A stretch of DNA of 64,000 nucleotides from Streptomyces griseoluteus (GTDB lineage Bacteria; Actinomycetota; Actinomycetes; Streptomycetales; Streptomycetaceae), in NCBI GenBank assembly GCA_000717735.1, contig JOBE01000009.1, positions 1 to 64,000 on the forward strand. The letters are read 5' to 3'. Position 1 is the first letter of the stretch. Each line of letters starts with the position of its first letter. The translations under genes were made by a program, and so were the position numbers. The notes below the pieces were generated by a model that saw only the letters and a list, made by a program, of their open reading frames with translations, had not been told where the DNA came from and searched no databases. Positions 1 through 9,597 of this stretch are shown in pieces.

Positions 1-744
1 GGCCTGAGCCGTGACGACGCCCTCCGCCCGGGGAGCGAGCCGCGCCACCTCCGCGCGCAGCTCGCGCACCTCCTGGGTCAGCGCCTCCAGCAGCTCCGTC
101 TGCCGGCGCTCCACGGCGTCGTCCCGGTCGAAGCGGGAGATGAACCAGGCAGCGATGTTGGCGGTGACGACACCGAGCAGGGCGATGCCCGAGAGCATCA
201 GGCCCACCGCGAGGACCCGGCCGAGGCCCGTGGTCGGCGCGTGGTCGCCGTAGCCGACGGTGGTCATCGTGGTGAACGACCACCAGACCGCGTCCCCGAG
301 CGTCTTGATGTTGCCCTCGGGGGCGTCCCGCTCGACGTGCAGCACGGCCAGCGAGCCGAACATCAACAGCCCGACGACCGCGCCCGCCACATAGGTGGTC
401 AGCGTTATCTGCGGGGCCATCCGGGCCCGCCGGCCCACCAGGAGGAGCGTGGACACGAGCCGCAGCAGCCGCAGCGGCTGCACCATCGGCAGCAGGACCG
501 CGAGCAGGTCGAGGGGGTGGGAGCGGACGAAGGCCCAGCGGGACGGGGCGATGGCGAGCCGGACCAGGTAGTCGAGGGCGAAGACCGCCCAGACCGCCCA
601 CTCGACGTGGGTGCACAGCCTGTGCACCCACGCATCGGCGCCCGGAGCCACGATCGGCACGGCGTAGGCGGCGCCGAACGCCACGGCGAGCACGAGCAGC
701 GGTGCCTGTGTGCGTTCTTCCCAGCTGTACCGGCGTTCCTTCAT
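1..744 (-). CDS. Potassium channel family protein (3' end outside window)
   Basis: Translating the reverse strand from the ATG at 744 gives 248 codons with no stop before the window edge, so the C-terminus is missing. The N-terminal half has four hydrophobic segments. A pore loop with the K+ selectivity filter TTVGYGD lies at about 244-267, just before another hydrophobic helix. After it comes an acidic/charged helix with heptad-like leucines (ERRQTELLEALTQEVRELRA), probably a cytoplasmic coiled coil. The size and the S1-S6-like arrangement fit a six-helix voltage-gated-like bacterial K+ channel. The S4-like segment (RLLRLVSTLLLVGRRARM) carries spaced arginines. No operon partner is visible, since the next gene (aceE) ends about 100 bp upstream of its start on the same strand. 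Confidence 0.85.
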   Translation of the reverse strand, partial: MKERRYSWEERTQAPLLVLAVAFGAAYAVPIVAPGADAWVHRLCTHVEWAVWAVFALDYLVRLAIAPSRWAFVRSHPLDLLAVLLPMVQPLRLLRLVSTLLLVGRRARMAPQITLTTYVAGAVVGLLMFGSLAVLHVERDAPEGNIKTLGDAVWWSFTTMTTVGYGDHAPTTGLGRVLAVGLMLSGIALLGVVTANIAAWFISRFDRDDAVERRQTELLEALTQEVRELRAEVARLAPRAEGVVTAQA

Positions 745-849
745 GCGGGGAATCGTAGAGAACGCCGAAGGGCGGCAGGACCAGGGTCCCACCGCCCCTC
801 ACCAGGCGCTCCGTGCTACGGGAGCACCGTGCCGATCAGGCGATCACGA

Positions 850-3582
850 TCAGGCGTCGCCGCCCGCGGGGCCCGGATCGGCCGCCGCCACGTCGAGCAG
901 CTGGTAGCGGTCCACCGCCTGCTTCAGGACCGACCGCTCGACCTTGCCGGCACGCGCCAGCTCGGTCAGTACCGCGAGGACGATCGAAGGAGCGTCGATG
1001 TGGAAGTGGCGACGGGCCGCGCCGCGCGTGTCAGCGAAGCCGAAGCCGTCCGCGCCCAGCGAGGTGTACGGGCCGGGCACCCAGCGGGAGATCTGGTCGG
1101 GCACCGCACGCATCCAGTCCGAGACCGCCACGAACGGGCCGTCGGAGCCCTGGAGCTTGCGCGTCACGTACGGGACGCGCTGCTCCTCGTCCGGGTGGAG
1201 CAGGTTGTGCTCCTCGACGGCCACGGCCTCGCGGCGCAGCTCGGTCCAGGACGTCGCGGACCAGACGTCGGCCCGTACGTTCCACTCCTCGGCGAGGATC
1301 CGCTGCGCCTCGACCGCCCACGGCACGGCGACACCGGAGGCCATGATCTGCGCGGGGATCGAGCCGGCCTCGGCCGGCTTGAAGCGGTGGATGCCCTGGA
1401 GGATGCCCTCGACGTCCACGTCCGACGGCTCGGCCGGGTGCTGGATCGGCTCGTTGTAGACGGTCAGGTAGTAGAAGACGTCCTCGGCCTCGGAGCCGTA
1501 CATGCGGCGCAGACCGTCCTTGACGATGTGCGCGATCTCGAAGCCGAACGCCGGGTCGTAGGCGATGCAGGCCGGGTTGGTCGAGGCGAGCAGGTGCGAG
1601 TGGCCGTCCGCGTGCTGGAGGCCCTCGCCGGTCAGCGTCGTCCGGCCGGCGGTGGCGCCGAGCACGAAGCCGCGCGCCAGCTGGTCGGCCATCTGCCAGA
1701 ACTGGTCGCCGGTCCGCTGGAAACCGAACATCGAGTAGAAGACGTACACGGGGATCAGCGGCTCGCCGTGCGTGGCGTACGCGGAACCGGCGGCGATCAG
1801 CGACGCCGTGCAGCCGGCCTCGGAGATGCCGTCGTGCAGCATCTGCCCGGTCGGCGACTCCTTGTAGGCGAGGAGGAGTTCGCGGTCCACCGCCTCGTAC
1901 TGCTGGCCGAGCGGGTTGTAGATCTTGGCGCTCGGGAAGAAGGCGTCCATGCCGAAGGTGCGGTACTCGTCGGGGGCGATCAGCACGAAGCGCTTGCCGA
2001 TCTCCTTGTCCCGCATGAGGTCCTTCAGGATGCGGACGAAGGCCATCGTGGTGGCGATCGACTGCTGCCCGGAGCCCTTCTTGGCCGCCGCGTACGCCTT
2101 GTCGTCGGGAAGTACCAGCGGCTTCGCCCGCACGACCCGGGTCGGGACGTACCCGCCGAGACCGCTGCGGCGGTCGTGCATGTACTGGATCTCCTCGGAG
2201 TTCCGGCCCGGGTGGTAGTACGGCGGCAGGCCGTCCTCCAACTGCCGGTCGGTCACCGGGATGTGCAGCCGGTCGCGGAAGCGCTTCAGGTCGTCGACCG
2301 TCAGCTTCTTCATCTGGTGGGTCGCGTTGCGGCCCTCGAAGTTCGGACCGAGCGTCCAGCCCTTGACGGTCTGCGCGAGGATCACGGTCGGCTGGCCCGC
2401 GTGGGCCTTCGCCGCCGCGTAGGCCGCGTAGATCTTCTTGTGGTCGTGACCTCCACGGCCCAGGTGCAGGATCTGCTGGTCCGACATGCCCTCGACCATC
2501 GCCCGCAGCCGGTGGTCGTCGCCGAAGAAGTGGTCCCGGATGTAGCCGCCGGTCTCCGTGGCGTACGTCTGGAACTGGCCGTCCGGGGTGGTGTTGAACT
2601 TGTTGACCAGGATGCCGTCGCGGTCCTGCGCGAGCAGCGGGTCCCAGGAGCGGTCCCAGATCAGCTTGATGACGTTCCAGCCGTTGCCCCGGAAGATCGA
2701 CTCCAGCTCCTGGATGATCTTGCCGTTGCCGCGCACCGGGCCGTCGAGCCGCTGCAGGTTGCAGTTGACGACGAAGGTCAGGTTGTCCAGGCCCTCGCGG
2801 GCGGCGATGGAGAGCTGGCCGACCGATTCGACCTCGTCCATCTCGCCGTCGCCGAGGAACGCCCAGACGTGCGACCTGGAGGTGTCGGCGATCCCGCGCG
2901 CCTCCATGTAGCGGTTCATCCGGGCCTGGTAGATCGCGCCGAGCGGGCCGAGGCCCATGGACACGGTGGGGAACTCCCAGAAGTCCGGCATCAGCCGCGG
3001 ATGCGGGTACGACGAGAGCCCGTTGGGGAACTTCGACCTCTCCTGGCGGAAGCCGTCGAGCTGGGTGTCGTTCAGCCGGTCCAGGAGGTAGGCGCGGGCG
3101 TAGATGCCGGGGGAGGCGTGGCCCTGGAAGAAGATCTGGTCGCCGCCGTCACCCTCGTCCTTGCCGCGGAAGAAGTGGTTGAAGCCGACGTCGTACAGCG
3201 AGGCCGAGGAGGCGAAGGTCGCGATGTGACCGCCGACGCCGATGCCGGGACGCTGGGCGCGCGACACCATCACGGCCGCGTTCCACCGGGTGGCGTTGAG
3301 GACCTTGCGCTCGATCTCCTCGTTGCCGGGGAAGAACGGTTCGTCCTTGGTGGCGATGGTGTTGACGTAGTCCGTGCTGCGCATCTCGGGCACGGCCACG
3401 CGCTTCTCGCGGGCCCGCTCGATCAGCCGGAGCATGAGGTAGCGGGCCCGTTCCCGGCCCCGCTCGTCCACGGCCGCGTCGAGGGAGTCGAGCCATTCCT
3501 GGGTCTCTTCCGGGTCGAAATCCGGGACCTGGCTGGGAAGGCCGCCAATGATGATCGGGTTGCGATCGGATCCGGGAGCCAC
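850..3582 (-). CDS. aceE: Pyruvate dehydrogenase E1 component, homodimeric type
   Basis: This is the 910-aa thiamine-diphosphate E1 subunit that decarboxylates pyruvate and passes the acetyl group to lipoyl-E2. The ThDP/Mg motif is seen as GDGEMDE at residues 244-250 with the NCNLQRLDG segment about 25 residues later. The length matches homodimeric AceE of Gram-negatives and actinobacteria rather than the alpha/beta heterotetramer. The open frame runs upstream to 3762. I chose the GTG at 3582 because a GAAGGA ribosome site sits just before it, the protein then starts like other actinobacterial AceE ([14 protein letters not shown]), and the extra upstream residues are low-complexity. DUF3052 and ahpE lie divergently across a 430-bp gap. 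As I recall, the same neighbours occur around aceE in Mycobacterium tuberculosis. Confidence 0.96.
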   Translation of the reverse strand: MAPGSDRNPIIIGGLPSQVPDFDPEETQEWLDSLDAAVDERGRERARYLMLRLIERAREKRVAVPEMRSTDYVNTIATKDEPFFPGNEEIERKVLNATRWNAAVMVSRAQRPGIGVGGHIATFASSASLYDVGFNHFFRGKDEGDGGDQIFFQGHASPGIYARAYLLDRLNDTQLDGFRQERSKFPNGLSSYPHPRLMPDFWEFPTVSMGLGPLGAIYQARMNRYMEARGIADTSRSHVWAFLGDGEMDEVESVGQLSIAAREGLDNLTFVVNCNLQRLDGPVRGNGKIIQELESIFRGNGWNVIKLIWDRSWDPLLAQDRDGILVNKFNTTPDGQFQTYATETGGYIRDHFFGDDHRLRAMVEGMSDQQILHLGRGGHDHKKIYAAYAAAKAHAGQPTVILAQTVKGWTLGPNFEGRNATHQMKKLTVDDLKRFRDRLHIPVTDRQLEDGLPPYYHPGRNSEEIQYMHDRRSGLGGYVPTRVVRAKPLVLPDDKAYAAAKKGSGQQSIATTMAFVRILKDLMRDKEIGKRFVLIAPDEYRTFGMDAFFPSAKIYNPLGQQYEAVDRELLLAYKESPTGQMLHDGISEAGCTASLIAAGSAYATHGEPLIPVYVFYSMFGFQRTGDQFWQMADQLARGFVLGATAGRTTLTGEGLQHADGHSHLLASTNPACIAYDPAFGFEIAHIVKDGLRRMYGSEAEDVFYYLTVYNEPIQHPAEPSDVDVEGILQGIHRFKPAEAGSIPAQIMASGVAVPWAVEAQRILAEEWNVRADVWSATSWTELRREAVAVEEHNLLHPDEEQRVPYVTRKLQGSDGPFVAVSDWMRAVPDQISRWVPGPYTSLGADGFGFADTRGAARRHFHIDAPSIVLAVLTELARAGKVERSVLKQAVDRYQLLDVAAADPGPAGGDA

Positions 3583-4012
3583 GCTGTTCCTTCGCTGTTC
3601 GGTGGTGCCCACGGGGCCACGGGGTGGTCGGGATGTTCCATCGTGTACCCCGCCGACGCCAGACGTCACATTTACCGAGGGGTAACCCCCAGGGGGTGTC
3701 TCTCGGTGCCCTCCACGTGTCTGGTTACGGTCAAATCGCAACCTTACGCCCAACTCGCGCATGCGTTTCGTCCGGGTGTTCGGCAGACTGAAGCCTCGGA
3801 AACAAGTAAACCGGGATGAATCATGTGTGTCTGATCACGGAGCGGGTATCCGCGGTGCCGGAAGTTGCGGCGAGACGGCCCCAAACGTCACCGTTTCGGC
3901 GGTCTCCGCGGCCGGGCACTTGCGCGATCCACCCCGGCACGTGTGGACTACGGCCAGCGCCGCGCGCTTACGCGCGGCCCAAAGCATTTACCGAATGAGC
4001 AGGAGGCAAGCC
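3583..4012. other. Divergent intergenic region between aceE and the DUF3052 gene
   Basis: This 430-bp stretch has no convincing coding sequence. Frames that cross it lack ribosome sites and recognisable protein. It is less GC-rich than its flanks (for example around 3665-3745 and 3775-3835) and must hold the promoters of both aceE and the DUF3052 gene. A small hairpin-forming run of G then C occurs near 3679-3690. I cannot assign specific -35/-10 boxes with confidence. Confidence 0.6.
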
Positions 4013-4435
4013 GTGAGCGCGACCGCGGACCACGCGGAGGAGCGGACCAACCCGGCCGGAAGGCTGGGGTTCGAGCCCGGACAGGTGGTCCAGGAGATCG
4101 GCTACGACGAAGACGTCGACCATGATCTCCGTGAAGGTATCGAGTCCATCATCGGGGCCGATCTCGTGGACGAGGAGTACGACGACGTCGCCGACGCCGT
4201 CGTGATCTGGTTCCGCGACGAGGACGGCGATCTCACCGACGCCCTGGTGGACGCCATCGGTCTTCTGGAGGACGGCGGCACCATCTGGCTGCTGACGCCG
4301 AAGACCGGCCGCGACGGCTACATCGAGCCGAGCGACATCAACGATGCCGCGCAGACAGCTGGTCTCTCCCAGACCAAGAGCATCAGCGTCGCCAAGGACT
4401 GGACGGGCACCCGCCTGACGGCCCCCAAGCGCTGA
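4013..4435 (+). CDS. DUF3052 family protein
   Basis: This is a 140-aa acidic protein of the actinobacterial DUF3052 family, whose biochemical function is unknown. The GTG at 4013 is preferred because a perfect AGGAGG sits 7 bases upstream, and the longer frame to 3761 is unlikely to be translated. The protein has the family's conserved segment (LGFEPGQVVQEIGYDEDVD), an acidic middle and a C-terminus ending in Lys-Arg. There is no signal peptide or membrane segment, so it should be cytosolic. It lies between aceE (divergent) and ahpE (same strand). A strong terminator follows, so it appears to be transcribed separately from ahpE. Confidence 0.9.
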   Translation: MSATADHAEERTNPAGRLGFEPGQVVQEIGYDEDVDHDLREGIESIIGADLVDEEYDDVADAVVIWFRDEDGDLTDALVDAIGLLEDGGTIWLLTPKTGRDGYIEPSDINDAAQTAGLSQTKSISVAKDWTGTRLTAPKR

Positions 4436-4451
4436 TCACCACGCTGCGACG

Positions 4452-4479
4452 AGCCCCCGCCGGTACGCCGGCGGGGGCT
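4452..4479 (+). terminator. Intrinsic terminator after the DUF3052 gene
   Basis: A perfect 12-bp GC-rich inverted repeat (4452-4463 with 4468-4479) closes a TACG tetraloop and is followed by TT. It lies 16 bp past the DUF3052 stop codon. Confidence 0.85.
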
Positions 4480-4566
4480 TTCGTGCACAGGCCGTAGGCT
4501 GGGCTTCACCGATTCGGCCCAAGGGCATGTGCAAGGCCGGGGCTCCGTCGAAGGGACGCGTACGCG

Positions 4567-5025
4567 ATGGCGATCGAGGCCGGCACCGAGGCCCCGGAAT
4601 TCGAGCTGAAGGACAACCACGGGCGCACCGTGCGGCTCTCCGACTTCCGCGGCGAGAAGAACGTGGTGCTGCTCTTCTACCCGTTCGCCTTCACCGGCGT
4701 CTGCACCGGTGAGCTGGGCGAGCTGCGCGACAACCTCCCGAAGTTCGTCAACGACGACACTCAGCTGCTCGCCGTCTCCAACGACTCCATCCACACCCTG
4801 CGCGTCTTCGCCGAGCAGGAGTCCCTGGACTTCCCGCTCCTCTCCGACTTCTGGAAGCACGGCGAGGCCTCCCGTGCCTACGGTGTCTTCGACGAGGAGA
4901 AGGGCTGCGCGGTGCGCGGCACCTTCATCATCGACAAGGAGGGCGTCGTCCGCTGGACCGTCGTCAACGCCCTCCCGGACGCCCGTGATCTCGGCGAGTA
5001 CGTCAAGGCTCTCGACGGCATCTGA
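4567..5025 (+). CDS. ahpE: AhpE-type peroxiredoxin
   Basis: This 152-aa thioredoxin-fold peroxidase should reduce hydroperoxides or peroxynitrite through a peroxidatic cysteine. The active-site segment FYPFAFTGVCTGEL carries the conserved Pro-x3-Thr-x2-Cys (Pro39, Thr43, Cys46), and a downstream Arg lies in the conserved GTFIID region. Size and sequence fit the one-Cys AhpE group of actinobacteria. A second Cys near residue 116 (EKGCAVRG) could act as a resolving residue or be incidental. There is no signal peptide. A GAAGGGA ribosome site is 11 bases before the ATG. It sits between DUF3052 and a stress-protein island, which fits an oxidative-stress role. A BCP/PrxQ-like assignment is the alternative. 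Confidence 0.88.
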   Translation: MAIEAGTEAPEFELKDNHGRTVRLSDFRGEKNVVLLFYPFAFTGVCTGELGELRDNLPKFVNDDTQLLAVSNDSIHTLRVFAEQESLDFPLLSDFWKHGEASRAYGVFDEEKGCAVRGTFIIDKEGVVRWTVVNALPDARDLGEYVKALDGI

Positions 5026-5090
5026 GGCGCATCCGGCCGACATCTCCGATTCGCGGGGCGAATCGACTGTTTCGACCGGGAACCCGTCAC

Positions 5091-5096
5091 TAGGAT
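5091..5096 (+). promoter_or_regulatory. Candidate -10 element of the first terD gene
   Basis: TAGGAT is a typical streptomycete housekeeping -10 hexamer and lies about 70 bp before the terD start in the ahpE-terD gap. The nearest -35-like hexamer (TTCGAC, 5071-5076) is only 14 bp away, which is short, so the assignment is tentative. Confidence 0.3.
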
Positions 5097-5162
5097 CCAG
5101 TCGTTGATCCGAATGCCAACGCACGACTGGGGCGCTGCCCCTGGAAACCAATGGAGGGACTC

Positions 5163-5738
5163 GTGGGAGTCAGCCTCAGCAAGGGCGGCAACGTCTCGCT
5201 GACCAAGGAGGCCCCTGGCCTCACCGCCGTGACCGTCGGTCTGGGCTGGGACGTCCGCACCACCACCGGTACGGACTTCGACCTCGACGCCAGCGCCATC
5301 CTGGTGACCGAGGAGGGCAAGGTCCGCAACGAGCAGGACTTCGTCTTCTTCAACAACCTGAAGAGCGGCGACGGCTCCGTCGAGCACACCGGTGACAACA
5401 CCACCGGTGAGGGCGAGGGCGACGACGAGCAGGTCAAGGTCAGCCTGGCCACCGTGCCGGCCGACGTCGCCAAGATCGTCTTCCCGGTGTCGATCTACGA
5501 CGCCGAGAACCGTCAGCAGTCCTTCGGCCAGGTGCGCAACGCGTTCATCCGCGTCGTGAACCAGGCCGGCGGTGCCGAGATCGCCCGGTACGACCTCTCC
5601 GAGGACGCCTCGACCGAGACCGCCATGGTCTTCGGCGAGCTGTACCGCCACGGTGCCGAGTGGAAGTTCCGCGCTGTCGGTCAGGGTTACGCCTCGGGTC
5701 TGCGCGGCATCGCGCAGGACTTCGGCGTCAACGTCTGA
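5163..5738 (+). CDS. terD: TerD family stress protein (first copy)
   Basis: This is a 191-aa TerD/calcium-binding beta-sandwich protein of the tellurite-resistance family. It shows the canonical start [14 protein letters not shown], the DLDASA strand, and the acidic GEGEGDDE loop, which in characterised TerD proteins binds Ca2+. It ends with the family's [13 protein letters not shown]. The GTG at 5163 is chosen because homologues begin here and GGAGGGA overlaps the upstream ATG at 5151. Family members are cytosolic or membrane-associated and are linked to tellurite, phage and metal stress. The role here is inferred. A second, very similar terD follows after a 15-bp hairpin. Confidence 0.95.
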   Translation: MGVSLSKGGNVSLTKEAPGLTAVTVGLGWDVRTTTGTDFDLDASAILVTEEGKVRNEQDFVFFNNLKSGDGSVEHTGDNTTGEGEGDDEQVKVSLATVPADVAKIVFPVSIYDAENRQQSFGQVRNAFIRVVNQAGGAEIARYDLSEDASTETAMVFGELYRHGAEWKFRAVGQGYASGLRGIAQDFGVNV

Positions 5739-5755
5739 GCCGATTCGTTCGAACC

Positions 5756-5788
5756 GTCCGGCGCCGCACGTCCCGTGCGGCGCCGGAC
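5756..5788 (+). terminator. Hairpin between the two terD genes
   Basis: A perfect 15-bp inverted repeat (5756-5770 with 5774-5788) has a 3-nt loop. There is no T tract, so it may act as a transcript stabiliser or a partial terminator between the paralogues. Confidence 0.65.
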
Positions 5789-5820
5789 GTGCCTCATCAC
5801 CACCGGGGAGGAACCGAAAC

Positions 5821-6396
5821 ATGGGCGTCACGCTCGCCAAGGGAGGCAATGTCTCCCTCTCCAAGGCCGCACCCAACCTGACCAAGGTCCTCGTCGGGCT
5901 CGGCTGGGACGCGCGCTCCACCACCGGAGCCCCCTTCGACCTCGATGCCAGCGCTCTGCTGTGCCAGGCCGGACGGGTGCTCGGGGACGAGTACTTCATC
6001 TTCTACAACCAGCTCCGCAGCCCCGAGGGCTCCGTCGAGCACACCGGTGACAACCTCACCGGCGAGGGTGACGGGGACGACGAGTCCCTCATCGTGGACC
6101 TGTCCATGGTGCCGGCCCACTGCGACAAGATCGTCTTCCCGGTGTCGATCCACGACGCCGACAACCGGGGCCAGAGCTTCGGCCAGGTCAGCAACGCGTT
6201 CATCCGGGTCGTGAACCAGCTGGACGGCCAGGAGCTCGCCCGCTACGACCTCTCCGAGGACGCCTCCACCGAGACCGCGATGATCTTCGGCGAGCTCTAC
6301 CGCTACAACAGCGAATGGAAGTTCCGTGCGGTCGGCCAGGGGTACGCGTCGGGGCTGCGGGGCATCGCTCTAGACTTCGGGGTCAACGTTTCGTAA
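5821..6396 (+). CDS. terD: TerD family stress protein (second copy)
   Basis: This 191-aa paralogue of the preceding protein has the same length. It shares the [14 protein letters not shown] start, the DLDASA strand, the acidic [13 protein letters not shown] calcium-loop region and the [10 protein letters not shown] segment. The ATG has a GGGGAGGAA ribosome site 8 bases upstream. It differs mainly in loop residues, including cysteines in LLCQAG and AHCDKI that the first copy lacks. The two genes look like an old tandem duplication. The TerC-like membrane gene starts 29 bp downstream without an intervening terminator, so the two are probably co-transcribed. Confidence 0.95.
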   Translation: MGVTLAKGGNVSLSKAAPNLTKVLVGLGWDARSTTGAPFDLDASALLCQAGRVLGDEYFIFYNQLRSPEGSVEHTGDNLTGEGDGDDESLIVDLSMVPAHCDKIVFPVSIHDADNRGQSFGQVSNAFIRVVNQLDGQELARYDLSEDASTETAMIFGELYRYNSEWKFRAVGQGYASGLRGIALDFGVNVS

Positions 6397-6425
6397 AGCC
6401 AAGCAGTTTCACGATGGGGTAGAGA

Positions 6426-7571
6426 GTGGTTCTGAAAACCTTCGGCTGGTCGTTCGCCATCACGGCGCTCGGCCTGGCCTTCGCCGCTTGGCAGTGGGGG
6501 TGGGAGGCGTTCGGGGTCGTTCTGATCCTGTCGATCCTCGAGATCTCGCTGTCCTTCGACAACGCCGTGGTCAACGCGGGAATCCTGAAGAAGATGAATG
6601 CCTTCTGGCAGAAGATCTTCCTCACGATCGGCATCCTGATCGCCGTCTTCGGCATGCGACTGGTCTTCCCCGTCGCGATCGTCGCCATCAGCGCCAAGGT
6701 CGGCCCGATCGAGGCCATCGAGCTGGCCCTGGACGATCCCGAGCGGTACGAGTCCCTGGTCACGGACGCCCACCCGGCGATCGCCGCCTTCGGTGGCATG
6801 TTCCTGCTGATGATCTTCCTCGACTTCATCTTCGAGGACCGTGACATCAAGTGGCTGGGCTGGCTGGAGCGCCCGCTGGCCAAGCTCGGCAAGGTCGACA
6901 TGCTGTCGGTCTGCGTCGCGCTCATCGTCCTGCTCGTCACGGCGATGACCTTCGCGACGCACGCGCACACCAGCACCGGCGTGGCGGACAAGTCCGCGAC
7001 CGTACTGCTCTCCGGCGTCGCCGGCCTGATCACGTACCTCATCGTCGGCGGTCTCTCCGGCTTCTTCGAGAACAAGCTGGAGGAAGAGGAGGAGCGCGAG
7101 CACGAGGCGGAGGAGAAGGCCAAGGCCGAGGGCAAGCCCGTCTCGGCGGTCGGCCTCGCGGGCAAGGCCGCGTTCTTCCTGTTCCTGTACCTGGAAGTGC
7201 TCGACGCCTCGTTCTCCTTCGACGGTGTCATCGGTGCCTTCGCCATCACCAACCACATCTTCTGGATGGCGCTCGGCCTCGGCATCGGCGCCATGTACGT
7301 CCGTTCGCTCACGGTCTACCTGGTCCGCGAGGGCACCCTGGACGACTACGTCTACCTGGAGCACGGCGCGCACTACGCGATCGGCGCGCTCGCCGTCATC
7401 CTGCTCATCACCATCCAGCACGAGATCAGCGAGCTCATCACCGGCTCCATCGGTGTGGTCCTGATCGCCCTCTCCTTCTGGTCCTCCGTCCGGCGCAACA
7501 AGGCGCAGGCGGCGGCCGAGGGCGGGTCCGGCTCCTCGGGGGACAAGACCGAGGTGTCGTCCGGGGTGTGA
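6426..7571 (+). CDS. DUF475/TerC-type integral membrane protein
   Basis: This is a 381-aa polytopic membrane protein with about nine hydrophobic segments, related to the TerC family that accompanies TerD proteins. Acidic residues within membrane segments are visible and typical of TerC (SLSFDNAVV near residue 43 and SFSFDGVIGA near 265). A highly charged cytoplasmic loop (KLEEEEEREHEAEEKAKAEG) separates the two halves. It starts at GTG 6426 and is probably co-transcribed with terD. TerC proteins are thought to form a membrane complex with TerD and have been linked to metal-ion handling. The specific substrate here is unknown. Confidence 0.93.
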   Translation: MVLKTFGWSFAITALGLAFAAWQWGWEAFGVVLILSILEISLSFDNAVVNAGILKKMNAFWQKIFLTIGILIAVFGMRLVFPVAIVAISAKVGPIEAIELALDDPERYESLVTDAHPAIAAFGGMFLLMIFLDFIFEDRDIKWLGWLERPLAKLGKVDMLSVCVALIVLLVTAMTFATHAHTSTGVADKSATVLLSGVAGLITYLIVGGLSGFFENKLEEEEEREHEAEEKAKAEGKPVSAVGLAGKAAFFLFLYLEVLDASFSFDGVIGAFAITNHIFWMALGLGIGAMYVRSLTVYLVREGTLDDYVYLEHGAHYAIGALAVILLITIQHEISELITGSIGVVLIALSFWSSVRRNKAQAAAEGGSGSSGDKTEVSSGV

Positions 7572-7597
7572 CACCCCCGGCAATGAGGAACGCTTCA

Positions 7598-7632
7598 CTG
7601 CGGGGCGGCCGGTGCACCCGGCCGCCCCGCAG
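7598..7632 (+). terminator. Terminator after the DUF475/TerC gene
   Basis: A perfect 15-bp GC-rich inverted repeat (7598-7612 with 7618-7632) has loop TGCAC and lies 27 bp past the stop codon. There is no T run. Confidence 0.75.
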
Positions 7633-7689
7633 GCATGTGCGCGGTGCGACGACCGCTCGCGTCGACGACCAGTGGGGGGTGAAGGCGGC

Positions 7690-8427
7690 ATGGCCTTCTG
7701 GGACAACCTGTTTCCGGGCAGGGCGGCGCAGTTCGAATCAGGCAGCGCCGCGTCGAACACCATCGACCTGACGAGACGGCGTCCGTCCGTCTCGCTCACC
7801 AAGCAGGGCGCAGCCACCGGCAACCTCCGGGTGAACCTCTCCTGGCGGATGCGGACCTCCGACCTCGAAGGACGCTCACGCCAGAGCGGGCGGCTGCTCC
7901 GCAACCCGTCGCAGCTCTTCAAGCCGGAGGTCGTCCAGGCGCACACCCAGGGCATGGTCAACGTCGACCTGGACCTGGGCTGCCTCTACGAGCTCACCGA
8001 CGGCAGCAAGGGCGTCGTGCAGCCGCTCGGAGGCTTCTTCGGTGACCTGAACACCGCCCCGTACGTGAAACTCAGCGGCGACGACCGCTTCGGGGGCTCC
8101 TCCGGCGAGACGATATTCGTCAACCTGGACCAGAAGGACGAGATCAAGCGGCTGCTGTTCTTCGTGTACATCTACGACCAGACGCCGGCCTTCGACCGTA
8201 CGCACGCCAAGATCACCCTCTACCCGAGCAACGGCCCCCGGATCGAGATCGAGCTCGACGAGCGCGCCCCGCAGGCCCGCTCCTGTGCCGTCTTCTCCGT
8301 GGACAACAGCAAGGGCGAGCTGACGGTCCGCCGTGAGGTGCGCTTCGTGTACGGCTTCCAGGCCGAACTGGACCGGCTGTACGGCTGGGGCCTGCAGTGG
8401 GGGCGCGGCTACAAGACGAAGGCGTAG
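7690..8427 (+). CDS. TerD/TerA-like tellurium resistance protein
   Basis: This 245-aa protein carries a divergent TerD-fold domain after a 30-residue N-terminal tail. The segment RRPSVSLTKQGAATGNLRVN parallels the TerD start, but the protein is longer and lacks the standard GDDE loop. A strand reading MVNVDLDLGCLYEL replaces DLDASA. This fits the TerA/TerF-like branch of the superfamily. It starts at ATG 7690 behind a G-rich ribosome site. The frame is open upstream to 7612, but that part overlaps the terminator. It is transcribed separately from terC and converges with the next TerD gene. There is no signal sequence. Its role in the Ter complex is inferred only from family and position. Confidence 0.88.
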   Translation: MAFWDNLFPGRAAQFESGSAASNTIDLTRRRPSVSLTKQGAATGNLRVNLSWRMRTSDLEGRSRQSGRLLRNPSQLFKPEVVQAHTQGMVNVDLDLGCLYELTDGSKGVVQPLGGFFGDLNTAPYVKLSGDDRFGGSSGETIFVNLDQKDEIKRLLFFVYIYDQTPAFDRTHAKITLYPSNGPRIEIELDERAPQARSCAVFSVDNSKGELTVRREVRFVYGFQAELDRLYGWGLQWGRGYKTKA

Positions 8428-8514
8428 GCCGTGGCCTCGGCCATGGCCTGCGCCGGGCCCTCGGGGCCCCTCAGGTCCTCGCGCCCCTCCCGGTCGCCAG
8501 GCCCCTCCAGGTCC

Positions 8515-9411
8515 TCAGGACCGGACGAACTGGGGGCCCATGGGCGGCATCCGGAACTCCGGCTCCGGGTGTCGCTCCGGGGCTCCCACCGGCTGCGGAT
8601 AGCCGTACGCCGGGGCCGGGGTGTTCGCCGGAGGCTGGGGGTACCCGTAGGCGGGCGCCCGGTCGGGCACGGGCGGCGGCACGGTCGGCCGCGGGGGCAC
8701 GGGGGTGTGGACGAGGGTCAGGTCGAGGTCCGGGCCGGCTTCGGGGGAGCCGACGGCGGCCGTGGCGCCCTCCTGGGCCTCCGGGGCGCCCTGGGGGGCC
8801 TCCTGGTCGCCCGGGCGTCCCGCGGGGGCGCTGGGCCCCTCCAAGCCCTCCAGGCCGTCCTGAGCGTCCTCGTCGACCGAGATGCCGAAGTCGGTGGCGA
8901 GTCCGACGAGGCCGGTCAGATAGCCCTGCCCCACCGCGCGGAACTTCCAGCCCTCCCCGCGCCGGTACAGCTCGCCGCAGATCACCGCGGTCTCCTCGCC
9001 CGTCTCCGCCGTCACGGAGAACAGGGCCAGCGGCTCGTGGTCCGGATCGGCCGTCGCGTCGTACAGCAGGATCCGCAGGTCGGAGACGGAGCGGAAGGTG
9101 CCGCCGTCGGAGGAGGCCGCGATCACCACCCGGTCGACCGAGGGGTCCAGGCTGCCCAGATCGGCCTCCACGGTGTCCGTGAGGCCCCGGGAGTCCCGCT
9201 TCTTCGGCAGCCGCCGCACCAGTCCCGAGGGGTGGCGCGGCTGGTTGTAGAACACGAAGTCCTCGTCGGACCGCACGCGACCGGAGGGCCCGAGCAGCAG
9301 AGCCGAGGCATCCACGTCGGGGACCCCGGAGCCCGGGGTCCAGCGGAGCACGGCCCGTACGGCCGCGGTGTCGAGAGGGACGTTGGAGCCCTTCAGCATC
9401 GCGTGCGTCAT
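8515..9411 (-). CDS. TerD-domain protein with Pro/Tyr-rich C-terminal tail
   Basis: This is 298 aa: a TerD domain (about 1-185) followed by a disordered tail. The domain shows DVDASALLL and the closing [20 protein letters not shown]. The tail is rich in Pro, Gly, Ala and Glu and contains two copies of PAYGYPQP near its end. The calcium-loop region is degenerate compared with the two short TerD proteins. The gene is transcribed toward the preceding TerA-like gene and divergently from the metabolite operon at 9.6 kb, so it may share that promoter region. The tail may be a flexible binding arm for partner proteins, which is inference. Confidence 0.9.
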   Translation of the reverse strand: MTHAMLKGSNVPLDTAAVRAVLRWTPGSGVPDVDASALLLGPSGRVRSDEDFVFYNQPRHPSGLVRRLPKKRDSRGLTDTVEADLGSLDPSVDRVVIAASSDGGTFRSVSDLRILLYDATADPDHEPLALFSVTAETGEETAVICGELYRRGEGWKFRAVGQGYLTGLVGLATDFGISVDEDAQDGLEGLEGPSAPAGRPGDQEAPQGAPEAQEGATAAVGSPEAGPDLDLTLVHTPVPPRPTVPPPVPDRAPAYGYPQPPANTPAPAYGYPQPVGAPERHPEPEFRMPPMGPQFVRS

Positions 9412-9597
9412 GACCGTAATCCTGCCCTCCCGGCAGACCCGCGGACAACGCGGGGGCCGTCACCGATACCGGGCCGAGACGACGGATGCTGACGAGTTAC
9501 CTGAATTTCATGCATGAAGGGAACTGCGGACACCCGCACCTACGTACTATTACCGGCCACATGTCGTCAGGTCGAGAAAGGTAGACGGGGGACTTAT

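Noticed and set aside
241..3819. A 1192-codon open frame on the plus strand.
   Set aside because: It is antisense to aceE, with a composition of Val/Arg/Gly/Asp typical of high-GC mirror frames and no domain or ribosome site.
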